A stretch of 64,000 nt of DNA from Tsuneonella rigui (GCF_003958625.1 NZ_RSEL01000005.1:372001-436000); one strand, 5' to 3'. Shown: positions 45,759-55,241, numbered from the stretch's first letter. Notes: a model not told the origin generated them from the letters alone. Made by a program: numbers and translations.

Positions 45759-46454
45759 TCACTCGAGATCGTGGATCGCCGGGTCCCAGAAGGTGGCCAG
45801 CGCGACCGCGGCGATGGTCATGGTGCGGATGGTGCCGGGATCGAGATCGGGGTCGCCAGTCAGCGCGGGGCGGCCGGTCAGCGACAAGGCGCCGATCGTC
45901 TGCCCGTTGCGCTCGAACGTGTAACCGATCGGGGTCAGGCTGGGCAGCGAGGTGCCGGCGATATGGTGGAGCGAGTGGAACCGGATGGTCTCGCCCCCGA
46001 GCGCGATTTCGCCCGCGCGTTCGTAGCGGGTGATTGCGGTGCCGCCGCCGACGACTTCCTGCAGCTCGAATCGTGCGGGGATCGCGCGGCCCTCGGCGGT
46101 GAAGGCGCAGCGATAGGCAAGCGGACGGGTCGTCACCTCGGCAAGGCCAAGGTCGAGCGCGTGCTCGCGCATGCCGCAGTCCGCTTCGATGGTGGAGCTG
46201 ATCTCCGGCCCGGCGATCGTGAAACGGCTGGCGCCCGAGCGTTCGATCGACCCGTCGGTGAACGCGGCGCGCTCAAGCCCGCGCGCGAAGTGGCCGCTGT
46301 AGGGGCCCACTTCGAACGTGCCCGACGGCGCGCCGCCGATGCCGGTGAATTCATTGAACCAGGTCATCCCGGTCAACGCCTCCGGCATGCGGATTTGCGC
46401 CTGCGTGCATCCGGCCAGCGCAAGGCACGCCGCCAGACCGATTCCAGCCCTCAT
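45759..46454 (-). CDS. Putative META/heat-shock-like lipoprotein of unknown function
   Basis: 231 residues from the ATG at 46452-46454 with GAGGGAGA upstream. It has a lipoprotein signal with lipobox ALAGC at residues 12-16. The mature part begins MPEALTGMTWFNEFTGIGG and includes a sequence with FTDGSIERSGASRFTIAGP and ADCGMREHALDLGLAEV, which loosely resemble META-domain proteins (HslJ-like) but too weakly to be sure. Two Cys are present in the mature chain. Lies 53 bases upstream of the gor start region on the same strand. Confidence 0.62.
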   Translation of the reverse strand: MRAGIGLAACLALAGCTQAQIRMPEALTGMTWFNEFTGIGGAPSGTFEVGPYSGHFARGLERAAFTDGSIERSGASRFTIAGPEISSTIEADCGMREHALDLGLAEVTTRPLAYRCAFTAEGRAIPARFELQEVVGGGTAITRYERAGEIALGGETIRFHSLHHIAGTSLPSLTPIGYTFERNGQTIGALSLTGRPALTGDPDLDPGTIRTMTIAAVALATFWDPAIHDLE

Positions 46455-46542
46455 TCGGTGATCTCCCTCATTGATCCCGAACGGGAAAAATGAGCAGCGC
46501 ACCTGAACGCAAGCTGGCGCGGCCGGGCGGCGCGCTTGTGCT

Positions 46543-47967
46543 TTAGCCGCGCGAGCGGCGCTGGAAATTGCCGCCGCCGTTGCCGCCGCCGCCCGGGCCC
46601 TTGCCGAAGCGACGGCGCCGGTTCTGGCCACCGCCGGCAGGCTTGCCGGCCCGGTCACCCTGGCGCTCGCCAGTCCGCTCGCCCTGGCGCTGGTCCTGGC
46701 GCGGGCCGCGGTCGTTGCGGCGGTCGCCGATCGGCTTGGGCTGCACTTTCTGGCGCGGCGCGTTTTGCACCTGACCGGGGTTGCCCTTGGGCCGAACGAT
46801 CGGCGCGTCTTCGATGAAGGCGCGGAAGTTGTCGGGCAGCGGCAGGCGCGTGCAGGTGACGCCGGTCAGCTTCTGGATGTCGCGCAGGTAAGCGCGCTCG
46901 TCCTCGGCGCACAGCGTCAGCGCGATGCCGTCCGCCCCGGCACGCGCGGTGCGGCCGATGCGGTGGACGTACTGCTCGGCGACGTTGGGCAGCTCGAAGT
47001 TGATCACGTGGCTGACGCCCGGGATGTCGATCCCGCGCGCGGCGATGTCGGTCGCGACCAGGATCTTGACCCGGCCCGACTTGAAGTTCGCCAGCGCCCG
47101 CTCACGCTGCGGCTGGCTCTTGTTGCCGTGGATCGCGTCGGACTGGATGCTCGCCTGCGCCAGTTTCTTCACCACGCGGTCCGCGCCGTGCTTGGTGCGG
47201 GTGAAAATAAGCACGCGGTCCATGCCCTCGGTCTGCGGGTAGCGCTGCTTGAGCATCAGCTCGAGCAGGGCCTGCTTTTCCGACTGGCTGACCAGGGTGA
47301 CGAACTGCTCGACCCGCTCTGCCGTGGTTGCAGCGGGGGCGACCGAGACGTGCGCGGGATTGGTCAGGTACTGCTTCGACAGATCCTTGATCGAGCCCGG
47401 CATGGTGGCGCTGAACAGCAGCGTCTGGCGCTCCTTCGGCATCAGCGCGACGAGCTTGCGCAGCGCGTGGATGAAGCCGAGGTCGAGCATCTGGTCCGCC
47501 TCGTCGAGGACGAGGATTTCGATGCCGTCCAAACGGAACGCCTTCTGGTCGACGAGGTCGAGCAGGCGGCCGGGCGTGGCGACGAGGATGTCGGTGCCGC
47601 GGTGCAGTTTGTTGCGGTCGCGGCCCACCGAGGTGCCGCCGACGACGACGTCGACCTTGAGGCCGGTGAAACCGCCGTAATCCTCGGCGCTCTTGGCGAT
47701 CTGGCCGGCGAGCTCGCGCGTCGGCGCCAGCACCAGCATGCGCGCGGACTTGAACGGCGTCTGCCGGTCAGCCTCACGCAGACGATCGATGCTCGGGAGC
47801 ATGAACGCGGCGGTCTTGCCGGTGCCGGTCTGGGCGATACCGAGGAGGTCGCGGCCCGCCAGCACCAGCGGGATCGCCTGCGTCTGGATCGGGGTGGCGA
47901 CGGTGTAGTTCTTCTGCTCCAGCGCCTGGAGCACGGGCTGCGACAGCCCAAGGTTTTCAAAAGACAT
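46543..47967 (-). CDS. rhlE: DEAD-box RNA helicase, RhlE-type, with Arg/Gly-rich tail
   Basis: 474 residues from the ATG at 47965-47967. An upstream in-frame ATG at 47985 is less RhlE-like. All helicase motifs are visible: Q motif TPIQTQAIP, AQTGTGKTAAF (I), APTRELAGQI (Ia), TPGRLLDL, VLDEADQML (II), LFSATMPG (III), VLIFTRTKHGADRV (IV), ATDIAARGIDIPGV (V) and HRIGRTARAG (VI). The last 80 residues are Arg/Gly/Gln/Asn-rich (GPGGGGNGGGN) and disordered, as in RhlE proteins that act on rRNA maturation and cold growth. Confidence 0.92.
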   Translation of the reverse strand: MSFENLGLSQPVLQALEQKNYTVATPIQTQAIPLVLAGRDLLGIAQTGTGKTAAFMLPSIDRLREADRQTPFKSARMLVLAPTRELAGQIAKSAEDYGGFTGLKVDVVVGGTSVGRDRNKLHRGTDILVATPGRLLDLVDQKAFRLDGIEILVLDEADQMLDLGFIHALRKLVALMPKERQTLLFSATMPGSIKDLSKQYLTNPAHVSVAPAATTAERVEQFVTLVSQSEKQALLELMLKQRYPQTEGMDRVLIFTRTKHGADRVVKKLAQASIQSDAIHGNKSQPQRERALANFKSGRVKILVATDIAARGIDIPGVSHVINFELPNVAEQYVHRIGRTARAGADGIALTLCAEDERAYLRDIQKLTGVTCTRLPLPDNFRAFIEDAPIVRPKGNPGQVQNAPRQKVQPKPIGDRRNDRGPRQDQRQGERTGERQGDRAGKPAGGGQNRRRRFGKGPGGGGNGGGNFQRRSRG

Positions 47968-48190
47968 AGTAAATCTCAATGCCATGCGGCAACGCGCGGA
48001 CGGAGTCCGGGCGTGCAGCGGGGTGGTGAGGCTCCGAAGACCCTCGTCAACGACCCGCGTGAAATGGGCTGTCAGGTAAAATGGACCGAGACGCGGCCGG
48101 GGCGATTTTTGATCGCCTGTTCACGCTGCGTAGGCGTCTCGATGCGCGCTCACATAATTGTGCAGGTGCGAAATGTCAATGCTGCACCGA

Positions 48191-50110
48191 TCAGGCAGCA
48201 GCGCGCTGCGCGGTCAGGCGCGCGATGAGCTGCGCCAGATCATCCTCCGTGAAGGGCTTGGCAAGCCGGGGCACATCGAGCGCGGTGCCCTCGGGCAGAT
48301 CGGCATAGCCCGACACGATCGCGGCGTTGATAGAGGGCTGGATTTCGCGTGCGCGGCGCACCAGTTCGCCGCCGTTCATGCCCGGCATCGCGTAGTCTGA
48401 CAGCAGCAGGTCGAATTCCTCGCCCTCCAACGCCGCCAATGCCTCGGCGCCCGAATGACGCTCGGTCACCGCGTGCCCGAGGTCTTCGAGCATGGTCACC
48501 GTGTTGAGCAAGACGATCGCGTCGTCGTCCACCGCCAGCACGCGCAATGACGGGGCCGCTGGCCTCGGCGTGACGTCGTTCGCGGGTGCGGCCAGCTGTT
48601 GCTCGTCCTCCTGCTGCTCCTCCTCCGCGACCTGAAGCCAGATTTCCGCGGTGGTGCCCCTGCCGGGCTCGCTGCTGATGACGAAGCGCCCGCCGCATTG
48701 CTCGGCCATTCCCTGCACCATTGACAGGCCAAGTCCGGTGCCCTTGCCGATGCCCTTGGTGGTGAAGAACGGCTCGATCGCGCGCGACAGGGTTTCGTCG
48801 TCCATCCCCTCGCCCTCGTCGATCACCTTGAGGCGGACGAAGCGGCCGTCACCCGGCGCGGTGGGCGGGCAATCGATCGCGAGCACGATCGAGCCGCCGT
48901 CGGGCATCGCATCGCGCGCGTTGACGATCAGGTTCATCAGCGCGAGCTCGAACTGCGCGCGATCCGCCAGCACCCGCGGGAGCCTCATCGGAAAACGCGT
49001 TTCGAGTGAGACGTTGGGGCCGATCGTCCGCTCCAGCAGTCCCGCCGTGTCGCGTATGCTCGCCACCAGATCGACCGGCGCCAGCTCCAGTTCCTGCTTG
49101 CGCGCGAACGACAGCAGCCGCTGGGTCAGCGTCGCGCCCCGCTTGGCGCCGTGCATCGCGTTCTGCAGGAACTGGCGCGGATCCTGGCCCGCGTCGATCC
49201 GCCGCAGGGCGATCTCGATGCTGCCCGAAATGGCAGCGAGGATATTGTTGAAATCGTGCGCCACCCCGCCGGTGAGCTGACCGATCGCTTCCATCTTCTG
49301 CGCCTGGTAGACCTGCTCGCGCGACAGCTCGAGCGCGTCCTGCGCATGCTTGCGCTCGGTCAGGTCGCGGGTGATCTTGGTAAAGCCGAGCAGATGACCG
49401 TCGTCGTCCCGGATCGGATCGATGACCACGCTCGCCCAGAAGCGCGTGCCGTCCTTGCGCATCCGCCAGCCTTCGGCCTCGAACCGGCCTTCGGTCTCGG
49501 CGGTCTTGAGCGCGCGTTCGGGGACCCCCGCATCGCGGTCTTCGGGCTGGTAGAAGTTGGAGAAGTGCTTTCCGATGATCTCTTCGGCGGTGTAGCCCTT
49601 GAAGCGCTGCGCACCCGCGTTCCAGCTCGACACGTAGCCCAGCGGATCGAGCATGTAGATCGCGTAGTCGGTGACGCCCTGGACCAGCAGGCGGAAGCGC
49701 TCTTCGCTCCGCCGCAGCGCTTGCTCCGCCTCGCGTCGTTCGGTCAGGTCGCGGGTGATTTTGGCGAAGCCGACGTGCTCGCCGTTCTCGTCGCGGATCG
49801 GATCGACCACCACGTTGGCCCAGAAGCGGCTGCCGTCCTTGCGCATGCGCCAGCCTTCGGCCTCGTAGCGTCCTTCGTTGAGCGCCTTGTCGAGTGCACG
49901 GTCGGGCACGCCGGCTGCGCGTTCCTCTTCGGTGTAGAAGCGCGAGAAATGCTGACCGATGATCTCGTCGGCGCTGTAGCCCTTCAGCCGTTCGGCGCCC
50001 GGATTCCAGCTGCGCACGATTCCCTGCGGATCGAGCATGTAGATCGCGTAATCGGTAACGCTCTGGACGAGGAGGTCCGCTTTGCTCTGACTAAACGTCG
50101 AATCCGCCAT
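48191..50110 (-). CDS. Soluble hybrid histidine kinase: PAS-PAS-HisKA-HATPase-REC
   Basis: 639 residues with no signal or membrane segment. Two closely similar PAS domains are at about 12-126 and 140-255 (both have VTDYAIYMLDP, EAEGWRMRKDG, FWA.V..DPIRD and G.TKITRDLTER-type sequence), then His285 in GGVAHDFNNILAAI, ATP-binding boxes LMNLIVNARDAMPDGG, DEGEGMDDE and GTGLGLSMVQGM, an acidic Gln-rich linker, and a C-terminal receiver with Asp572 in LLLSDYAMPGMNGGE. The final output probably requires a separate partner via phosphotransfer, because no DNA-binding domain is present. The stimulus is unknown. Confidence 0.92.
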   Translation of the reverse strand: MADSTFSQSKADLLVQSVTDYAIYMLDPQGIVRSWNPGAERLKGYSADEIIGQHFSRFYTEEERAAGVPDRALDKALNEGRYEAEGWRMRKDGSRFWANVVVDPIRDENGEHVGFAKITRDLTERREAEQALRRSEERFRLLVQGVTDYAIYMLDPLGYVSSWNAGAQRFKGYTAEEIIGKHFSNFYQPEDRDAGVPERALKTAETEGRFEAEGWRMRKDGTRFWASVVIDPIRDDDGHLLGFTKITRDLTERKHAQDALELSREQVYQAQKMEAIGQLTGGVAHDFNNILAAISGSIEIALRRIDAGQDPRQFLQNAMHGAKRGATLTQRLLSFARKQELELAPVDLVASIRDTAGLLERTIGPNVSLETRFPMRLPRVLADRAQFELALMNLIVNARDAMPDGGSIVLAIDCPPTAPGDGRFVRLKVIDEGEGMDDETLSRAIEPFFTTKGIGKGTGLGLSMVQGMAEQCGGRFVISSEPGRGTTAEIWLQVAEEEQQEDEQQLAAPANDVTPRPAAPSLRVLAVDDDAIVLLNTVTMLEDLGHAVTERHSGAEALAALEGEEFDLLLSDYAMPGMNGGELVRRAREIQPSINAAIVSGYADLPEGTALDVPRLAKPFTEDDLAQLIARLTAQRAAA

Positions 50111-50198
50111 GCGTCCGATGCTGAATGAGCCCCCCTTTGGCTAGTGCGCGCCTAACGGGTGCTGCCGCAAAGCGTTCCGAACCTAACCATCGGTAAGG

Positions 50199-51734
50199 TT
50201 ACGACTGTGACAAATCCGCCGCAGCGATCAGCGCCTCGGTGCTCGCGTCGAACCGCGCTCCGCCCGCGTCGATCTTGTTGGCGATCGCCTTACCGAGTTC
50301 GACCCCGAACTGGTCAAAGGGGTTGATGCCCATCAGCACCGCGTTCGCAAACGTACGGTGCTCGTGGAACGCGATCAGCGCGCCGAGCGTGGCGGCATTG
50401 ATGTCGTCGCAGAGGATGGTCGCGCTCGGCCGGTCGCCGGGATAGGCGCGTGCGGGGTCCTCGCTCTTCTGTCCCGCCATCAGCGCCGCGCCTTGCGCGA
50501 AGCAATTCATCAGCAGGATGCGGTGATGCGCGGGATCGAGCGTATCGCCCGACGTGACGCTGGCGATGAAATCGAGCGGCGCTTCGACCGTGCCCTGGTG
50601 CAGAAGCTGGAACACCGCGTGCTGCGCGTCCGTCCCCACCCCGCCCCAGGTGATCGGCGCGGTCGAGCCCGAAACCGGAGCGCCGTCGGCAGTCACCCGC
50701 TTGCCGTTCGATTCCATCTCGAGCTGCTGAAGGTAGTCGGGAAACAGCCTCAACCGCTCATCGTAGGCAAATACCCCGCGCGTCTGGCACCCGCCAACGT
50801 TGGCGTAATAGCGATCGGCGAACGCCGCGCGCAGCGGCAGGTTCGCGCGGCCCTCAGTGCCCGCGAAATGCGCGTCGACCGCGCGCGCGCCGCGAAGCAT
50901 GTCTTCGAACACGTGCCAGCCGAGGCCGAGCGCGATCGGAAAGCCGATGCTCGACCACAGCGAATAGCGGCCGCCGACGGTCTCCGGGAACGGCAGCACC
51001 CGCGTCTCGTCGACACCCCACTCGACCGCCTTGTCGGGGTTGGCGGTCAGCGCGACCACCCGTCCGTAGGGATCGGCGATGCCGTGCTGCTTGAGCCAGT
51101 CGAGCGCGCTCGCCGCGTTGGTCATTGTCTCGATGGTGGTGAAGGTCTTGCTGGCCACCGCGATCAGCGTTTCGGCCGGGTTGCACCGTTCGAAGGCGTC
51201 CTCCAGCGCGAGGCCGTCGATGTTCGACACCACGTGCACGTCGACCAGAGAACCTTCGCGCCGCAATGCGTCGATCGCCAGCTTTGGCCCCAGCGCCGAG
51301 CCGCCGATGCCGATGTGGATCAGGTGGCGGATCTCGCCGAAAGTCCCGCGATGGATCGCGTCGACGAGGATGTGCATCCGCTGGTGCAGCGCATCGGCTT
51401 CTTCCACCGAGGCATCGGCGCCGGTGCCGCGCTGCGCGGTGTGCTCTGCGGCGCGGTCCTCGGTGACGTTGACCCGTTCGCCCGCGAGCAGCGCCGCCCG
51501 CTTGCCGGCGAAGTCGCGCGCCTCCGCCAGCGCCTCGAACGCATCGAGCAGCGCATCGTCGAGGTGCGTCTTCGACCAGTCGAACAGCGCGCCGATCGGC
51601 TCGTCCTCATCGCCCCACTCCAGCCGCGCGGACAGCTTGCCGACGCGGTCACCGTCGGCAGCGAACAGTTCGGTGAGCGTGCGGCGCTCGCACGCCTTGA
51701 TGCGATCCCACGCGTTGTCCCAAGGCTGGCCCAC
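50199..51734 (-). CDS. pgi: Glucose-6-phosphate isomerase
   Basis: Interconverts glucose-6-phosphate and fructose-6-phosphate. 511 residues from the GTG at 51732-51734, which has AAGGGA 8 bases upstream; a TTG two codons earlier is possible. Signatures: GIGGSALGPKLAIDAL, VASKTFTTIETMTNA, GGRYSLWSSIGFPIAL (Arg at active site) and GINPFDQFGVELGKAIANKI near the C-terminus. The family's catalytic Glu and Lys are in these blocks. Divergent from lepB with 169 bases between. Confidence 0.96.
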   Translation of the reverse strand: MGQPWDNAWDRIKACERRTLTELFAADGDRVGKLSARLEWGDEDEPIGALFDWSKTHLDDALLDAFEALAEARDFAGKRAALLAGERVNVTEDRAAEHTAQRGTGADASVEEADALHQRMHILVDAIHRGTFGEIRHLIHIGIGGSALGPKLAIDALRREGSLVDVHVVSNIDGLALEDAFERCNPAETLIAVASKTFTTIETMTNAASALDWLKQHGIADPYGRVVALTANPDKAVEWGVDETRVLPFPETVGGRYSLWSSIGFPIALGLGWHVFEDMLRGARAVDAHFAGTEGRANLPLRAAFADRYYANVGGCQTRGVFAYDERLRLFPDYLQQLEMESNGKRVTADGAPVSGSTAPITWGGVGTDAQHAVFQLLHQGTVEAPLDFIASVTSGDTLDPAHHRILLMNCFAQGAALMAGQKSEDPARAYPGDRPSATILCDDINAATLGALIAFHEHRTFANAVLMGINPFDQFGVELGKAIANKIDAGGARFDASTEALIAAADLSQS

Positions 51735-51865
51735 TCGCAAAATCCCTTTCCTACGACGCGGGCTCCCGACTAGGGACTACGGCGATGTTTGCAAGCGCTC
51801 CAACCGTCCGTCCCGGCGCCCCGTTCCCCCTTGTCGCCGCGCCCGGTTCTTCCTCTCCAGGACAG

Positions 51866-51883
51866 TGTGACAAGTGTGACAAG
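51866..51883. promoter_or_regulatory. Tandem 9-base direct repeat upstream of lepB
   Basis: TGTGACAAG occurs twice back to back, 21 bases before the lepB ATG, in the divergent pgi-lepB region. A direct repeat of this kind might be a regulator site or overlap the promoter; the sequence alone does not say which. Confidence 0.35.
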
Positions 51884-51903
51884 TCCAACAGCGAGGCGCG
51901 GTG

Positions 51904-52728
51904 ATGACCGCTGACAGCGCCCCCGCCGCGACCGCCGTGACGGAGCCCGAGGACAAGGAAACGCTCGGCAGCTTCGCGTGGTTCGTGGTCAAGCTGGCGC
52001 TCGCGGTGTTCGTGTTCCGCGCGTTCTTCTTCTCGTTCTACTCGATCCCCAGCGAGTCGATGCTGCCGCGGCTGTGGAACGGCGATTACTTCATCGCCGC
52101 CAAGTGGCCCTACGGCTATTCGAAATGGTCGATGCCGTTCGACCTGCCGCTGATCCCCGGCCACATCCTCGGCTCGCTGCCCGAGCGCGGTGACGTGGTG
52201 GTGTTCAAGCACCCGGTCGATCATGTCGATTACATCAAGCGTGTGATCGGCCTTCCGGGCGACAGCGTCGCCATGCGCGGCGGGCAGGTGGTGCTCAACG
52301 GCGTGCCGGTGAAGCGAGTGCAGGTCGGCGATTTCATCCTCCCGGTATCGCCCAACACCAGCTGCGCGTGGGGCGCGAGAAACGCAGCCGCCACCGGCCA
52401 GCGCGCCTGCGACTACCTGCGATTCAGGGAGACCCTGCCCTCGGGCAAATCCTACGACACGCTCGATTTCGGACCGACGCTGCAGGACAACTTCGGCCCC
52501 ATCATCGTGCCCGAAGACACCGTGTTTGTGATGGGCGACAACCGCGATAATTCGATGGATAGCCGCTTCCCCGCCAAACCGGAGGGCGGCGTGGGATTGG
52601 TGCCCGAAGAGCTGCTGGTCGCGCGAGCCAGCGCGATGGTGTGGTCGACCGACGGCTCGGCCAGTTGGCTCAAGCCATGGTCCTGGTTCACCGCCGCGCG
52701 CTGGAATCGCTTTGGAGAGGGCATTTGA
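51904..52728 (+). CDS. lepB: Signal peptidase I
   Basis: Inner-membrane serine/lysine protease that removes Sec and Tat signal peptides. 274 residues from ATG at 51904; a GTG immediately before it at 51901 is an alternative. One N-terminal membrane segment (WFVVKLALAVFVFRAFFFSF), catalytic Ser in SIPSESMLPRL, catalytic Lys in VDYIKRVIGLPGD, box E GDNRDNSMDSR. There is an insertion between boxes D and E with two Cys (NTSCAWG, RACDYL), often seen in alphaproteobacterial LepB. TTGA overlap with rnc. Confidence 0.96.
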   Translation: MTADSAPAATAVTEPEDKETLGSFAWFVVKLALAVFVFRAFFFSFYSIPSESMLPRLWNGDYFIAAKWPYGYSKWSMPFDLPLIPGHILGSLPERGDVVVFKHPVDHVDYIKRVIGLPGDSVAMRGGQVVLNGVPVKRVQVGDFILPVSPNTSCAWGARNAAATGQRACDYLRFRETLPSGKSYDTLDFGPTLQDNFGPIIVPEDTVFVMGDNRDNSMDSRFPAKPEGGVGLVPEELLVARASAMVWSTDGSASWLKPWSWFTAARWNRFGEGI

Positions 52729-53396
52729 GCGCCCTGCCGAACGAAACGCGCGAGTGGCTCACCGCGACCGGCTTCACCGTGCGCGACGAGAGCGTGTGGT
52801 ACGCCGCATTGACGCACGGCAGCACCGGCGAGGCGGTCAATTACGAGCGGCTCGAATGGCTCGGCGACCGGGTGCTGGGCCTGTCGATCTCGCACTGGCT
52901 GTTCGACCGGTCGGACGCGGCGGAGGGCCAGCTTGCCCAGCGGCTCAACGCGCTGGTCAGCCGCGACACTTGCGCGTGCATCGCGCGCGAGATTGGCGTG
53001 CCCGCGCATGCCCGGCTCGGCAAGCAGGCGCGCGACGACGGTGCGCACGATAGCGACAACGTGCTCGGCGACGTGATGGAAGCGCTGCTGGGCGCCAACT
53101 ATCTCGAAGCGGGCTTCGACCCGACCCGCGACCTCGTCCACCACTTGTGGCGCGATGCGGTCGACGGGCGCCGCGGCCGCTCCAAACATCCCAAGTCCGC
53201 GCTGCAGGAGTGGGCCGCGGGCAATCGCCGCAAGCCGCCCGAGTACGAGCTGGTCGACCGCTCGGGCCCCGACCACGCGGCGCGCTTCACCGTCCGGGTA
53301 AAGGTGCTCAACGTCGGCGAGGTCGAGGCGACCGCGGCGAGCAAGCAGCAGGCTGAAACCGCCGCTGCGGACGCATTCATGAAGAGGTTCGCATGA
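52725..53396 (+). CDS. rnc: Ribonuclease III, with probable TTG start
   Basis: Cleaves double-stranded RNA in rRNA and mRNA processing. 223 residues starting at TTG 52725 that overlaps the lepB stop (TTGA), with GGAGAGGG 3 bases upstream; no in-frame ATG near this point gives a better protein. The catalytic signature ERLEWLGDRVLGL and the second acidic site DVMEALLGANYLEAGF are intact, followed by the dsRNA-binding domain (PKSALQEWAAGNRRKPPEY, and C-terminal ASKQQAETAAADAFMK). ATGA overlap with era. Confidence 0.94.
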   Translation: MSALPNETREWLTATGFTVRDESVWYAALTHGSTGEAVNYERLEWLGDRVLGLSISHWLFDRSDAAEGQLAQRLNALVSRDTCACIAREIGVPAHARLGKQARDDGAHDSDNVLGDVMEALLGANYLEAGFDPTRDLVHHLWRDAVDGRRGRSKHPKSALQEWAAGNRRKPPEYELVDRSGPDHAARFTVRVKVLNVGEVEATAASKQQAETAAADAFMKRFA

Positions 53397-54298
53397 CCGG
53401 CTCAGACACCACCCGCTGCGGCTTCGTCGCGGTGATCGGCGCGCCCAATGCGGGCAAGTCCACGCTGGTCAACGCGCTGGTCGGCCAGAAGGTGGCGATC
53501 GTTTCCGCCAAGGCGCAGACCACCCGCGCGCGCCTGATGGGCATTGCGCTTGAGGGCAACACGCAGATGGTGCTGGTCGATACGCCCGGCATCTTCAGCC
53601 CCAAGCGCCGGCTCGACCGCGCAATGGTCACCGCCGCGTGGGAAGGCACCCAGGCGGCCGACGCGGTGCTGCTGGTGGTCGATCCGATCAAGCAGCGGCG
53701 GCATGAGCTCGACCCGCTGATCGAGGCGCTCGGTCACCGTCCGGAGCGCAAGATCCTGGTGCTCAACAAGGTCGACATCGCGAAGAAGGAGCCCCTGCTC
53801 GCGCTGGCGCAGGAGTTCGGCGCCAAGGCCGATTTTGCCGAAATCTTCTTCGTCTCGGCCCAGACCGGCGACGGCGTGCCGGAGATGAAAGCGGCGCTTG
53901 CAGCGATGATGCCGGCGGGCGAGTGGATCTACCCTGAGGACCAGGTCTCCGATGCCAGCGAACGTCTGATGGCGGCCGAAATCACCCGCGAGCAGCTCTA
54001 CCGCCAGCTCCACGAGGAGCTTCCCTACGACAGCGCCGTGCGGCCCGAGCAGTACGTCGAGCGCAAGGACGGGAGCGTCGAGATTCACCAGCAGATCGTC
54101 GTCGGCCGCGACAACCAGCGCGCAATCGTGCTCGGCAAGGGCGGCAGCCGGATCAAGCAGATCGGCGAGGCGGCGCGCAAGGAACTGAGCGACCTGCTAG
54201 GCCGCAAGGTCCACCTGTTCCTCCACGTGAAGGTGGAGGAGAACTGGGCCGAAAACCGCGAAATCTATGAGGAGATCGGGCTGGATTTCGGCCGCTGA
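53393..54298 (+). CDS. era: GTPase Era
   Basis: Essential GTPase that helps 16S rRNA maturation and 30S assembly. 301 residues. G1 GAPNAGKST, G2 TRARLMGIA, G3 DTPG, G4 NKVD and G5 VSAQTGDG-like, then a KH domain with VLGKGGSRIKQIGEAARKEL. It is coupled to rnc by a 4-base overlap. The lepB-rnc-era order is the usual alphaproteobacterial arrangement. Confidence 0.97.
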   Translation: MTGSDTTRCGFVAVIGAPNAGKSTLVNALVGQKVAIVSAKAQTTRARLMGIALEGNTQMVLVDTPGIFSPKRRLDRAMVTAAWEGTQAADAVLLVVDPIKQRRHELDPLIEALGHRPERKILVLNKVDIAKKEPLLALAQEFGAKADFAEIFFVSAQTGDGVPEMKAALAAMMPAGEWIYPEDQVSDASERLMAAEITREQLYRQLHEELPYDSAVRPEQYVERKDGSVEIHQQIVVGRDNQRAIVLGKGGSRIKQIGEAARKELSDLLGRKVHLFLHVKVEENWAENREIYEEIGLDFGR

Positions 54299-54302
54299 GC
54301 CA

Positions 54303-55241
54303 ATGCTGATTGAAAGTGGGTCGCAGGTACCGGGCGTTGATCCGGCAGACTTCGCATTGCTGCCCCATACGGCACTGCGATACGAGATTCCCTGCGCGGC
54401 GCTGAGGCCGTTTGTCGCCGACTACCACGTTCTCGATTCGGAGATTTCGCCGGAAACCGGACCCAGCGAATGGATGCTGCCCAACTCACCCGCAGTGCGC
54501 TTCATCCTCGCTGATCATTCGATGGCGCTGACCCTCGGCGCCAATGATCCGGAGACGATTCCGCGCGTGGCGCTATACGGAACCACCAGCCGCGCGGCGG
54601 AGATGCTTCACGGCGGGGGCGGCGTCACCATCGGCTTCAACCTGACCGCAGTCGGCTTTGCCCGCCTGTTCGGCGCCAACGCCACCAAGCTGCGCGACCG
54701 GGTCGTGCCACTGGAGGACCTGGTCGACCCCGAATGGTTGCGCACAGTTCTCAGCCGGCTGCGGGAAAGCGACCGCGGCCCCGCGGTCAAAGGCATCCTC
54801 GATCGCGCCCTGCCGCAACTGTTTAGCAACCCGCACCCGCTCGAAGCCGAGATCCAGCGGATCGCCGATCTCTTGCTGCGTCCGGGGGTGGTCAACCTTG
54901 CCGACGAGGCGGTGGCGCTCGGCATGTCGCCGCGCCGCCTGGAGCGACTATCGAGCCGGTTCTTCGGCTTTCCGCCCAAGCTGCTGCTGCGGCGGGCGCG
55001 CTTCCTGCGCTCGATCGTCGCGCTCAAGCTGGCCGGGCCGCCTTACGACTTGTCCGTGATCGATCCCGCCTATCACGATCAGCCGCACTTCATCCGCGAC
55101 GCGCACCGCTTCCTCGGCATGACCCCGACGCGGTTCCTCAAGATCGGCACGCCCTATCTCGACAGCGTGCTTCGTGCGCGGGCGATCGTGCATGGCGCCG
55201 CGATTGCCGCGCTGGCGCCGTCGGGCAAGAGCCGGAGCTAG
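54303..55241 (+). CDS. AraC-family transcriptional regulator
   Basis: 312 residues, 4 bases after era, so probably in the same transcript. The C-terminal part has two helix-turn-helix units: VNLADEAVALGMSPRRLERL and YDLSVIDPAYHDQPHFIRDAHRFLGMTPTRF, the second matching the AraC signature (GYxDQxHFxRxFKxxxGxTP). The N-terminal 190 residues resemble the DUF6597-type sensor found in many AraC regulators. Ligand and targets are unknown. Its 3' end overlaps the convergent small gene by 4 bases. Confidence 0.88.
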   Translation: MLIESGSQVPGVDPADFALLPHTALRYEIPCAALRPFVADYHVLDSEISPETGPSEWMLPNSPAVRFILADHSMALTLGANDPETIPRVALYGTTSRAAEMLHGGGGVTIGFNLTAVGFARLFGANATKLRDRVVPLEDLVDPEWLRTVLSRLRESDRGPAVKGILDRALPQLFSNPHPLEAEIQRIADLLLRPGVVNLADEAVALGMSPRRLERLSSRFFGFPPKLLLRRARFLRSIVALKLAGPPYDLSVIDPAYHDQPHFIRDAHRFLGMTPTRFLKIGTPYLDSVLRARAIVHGAAIAALAPSGKSRS

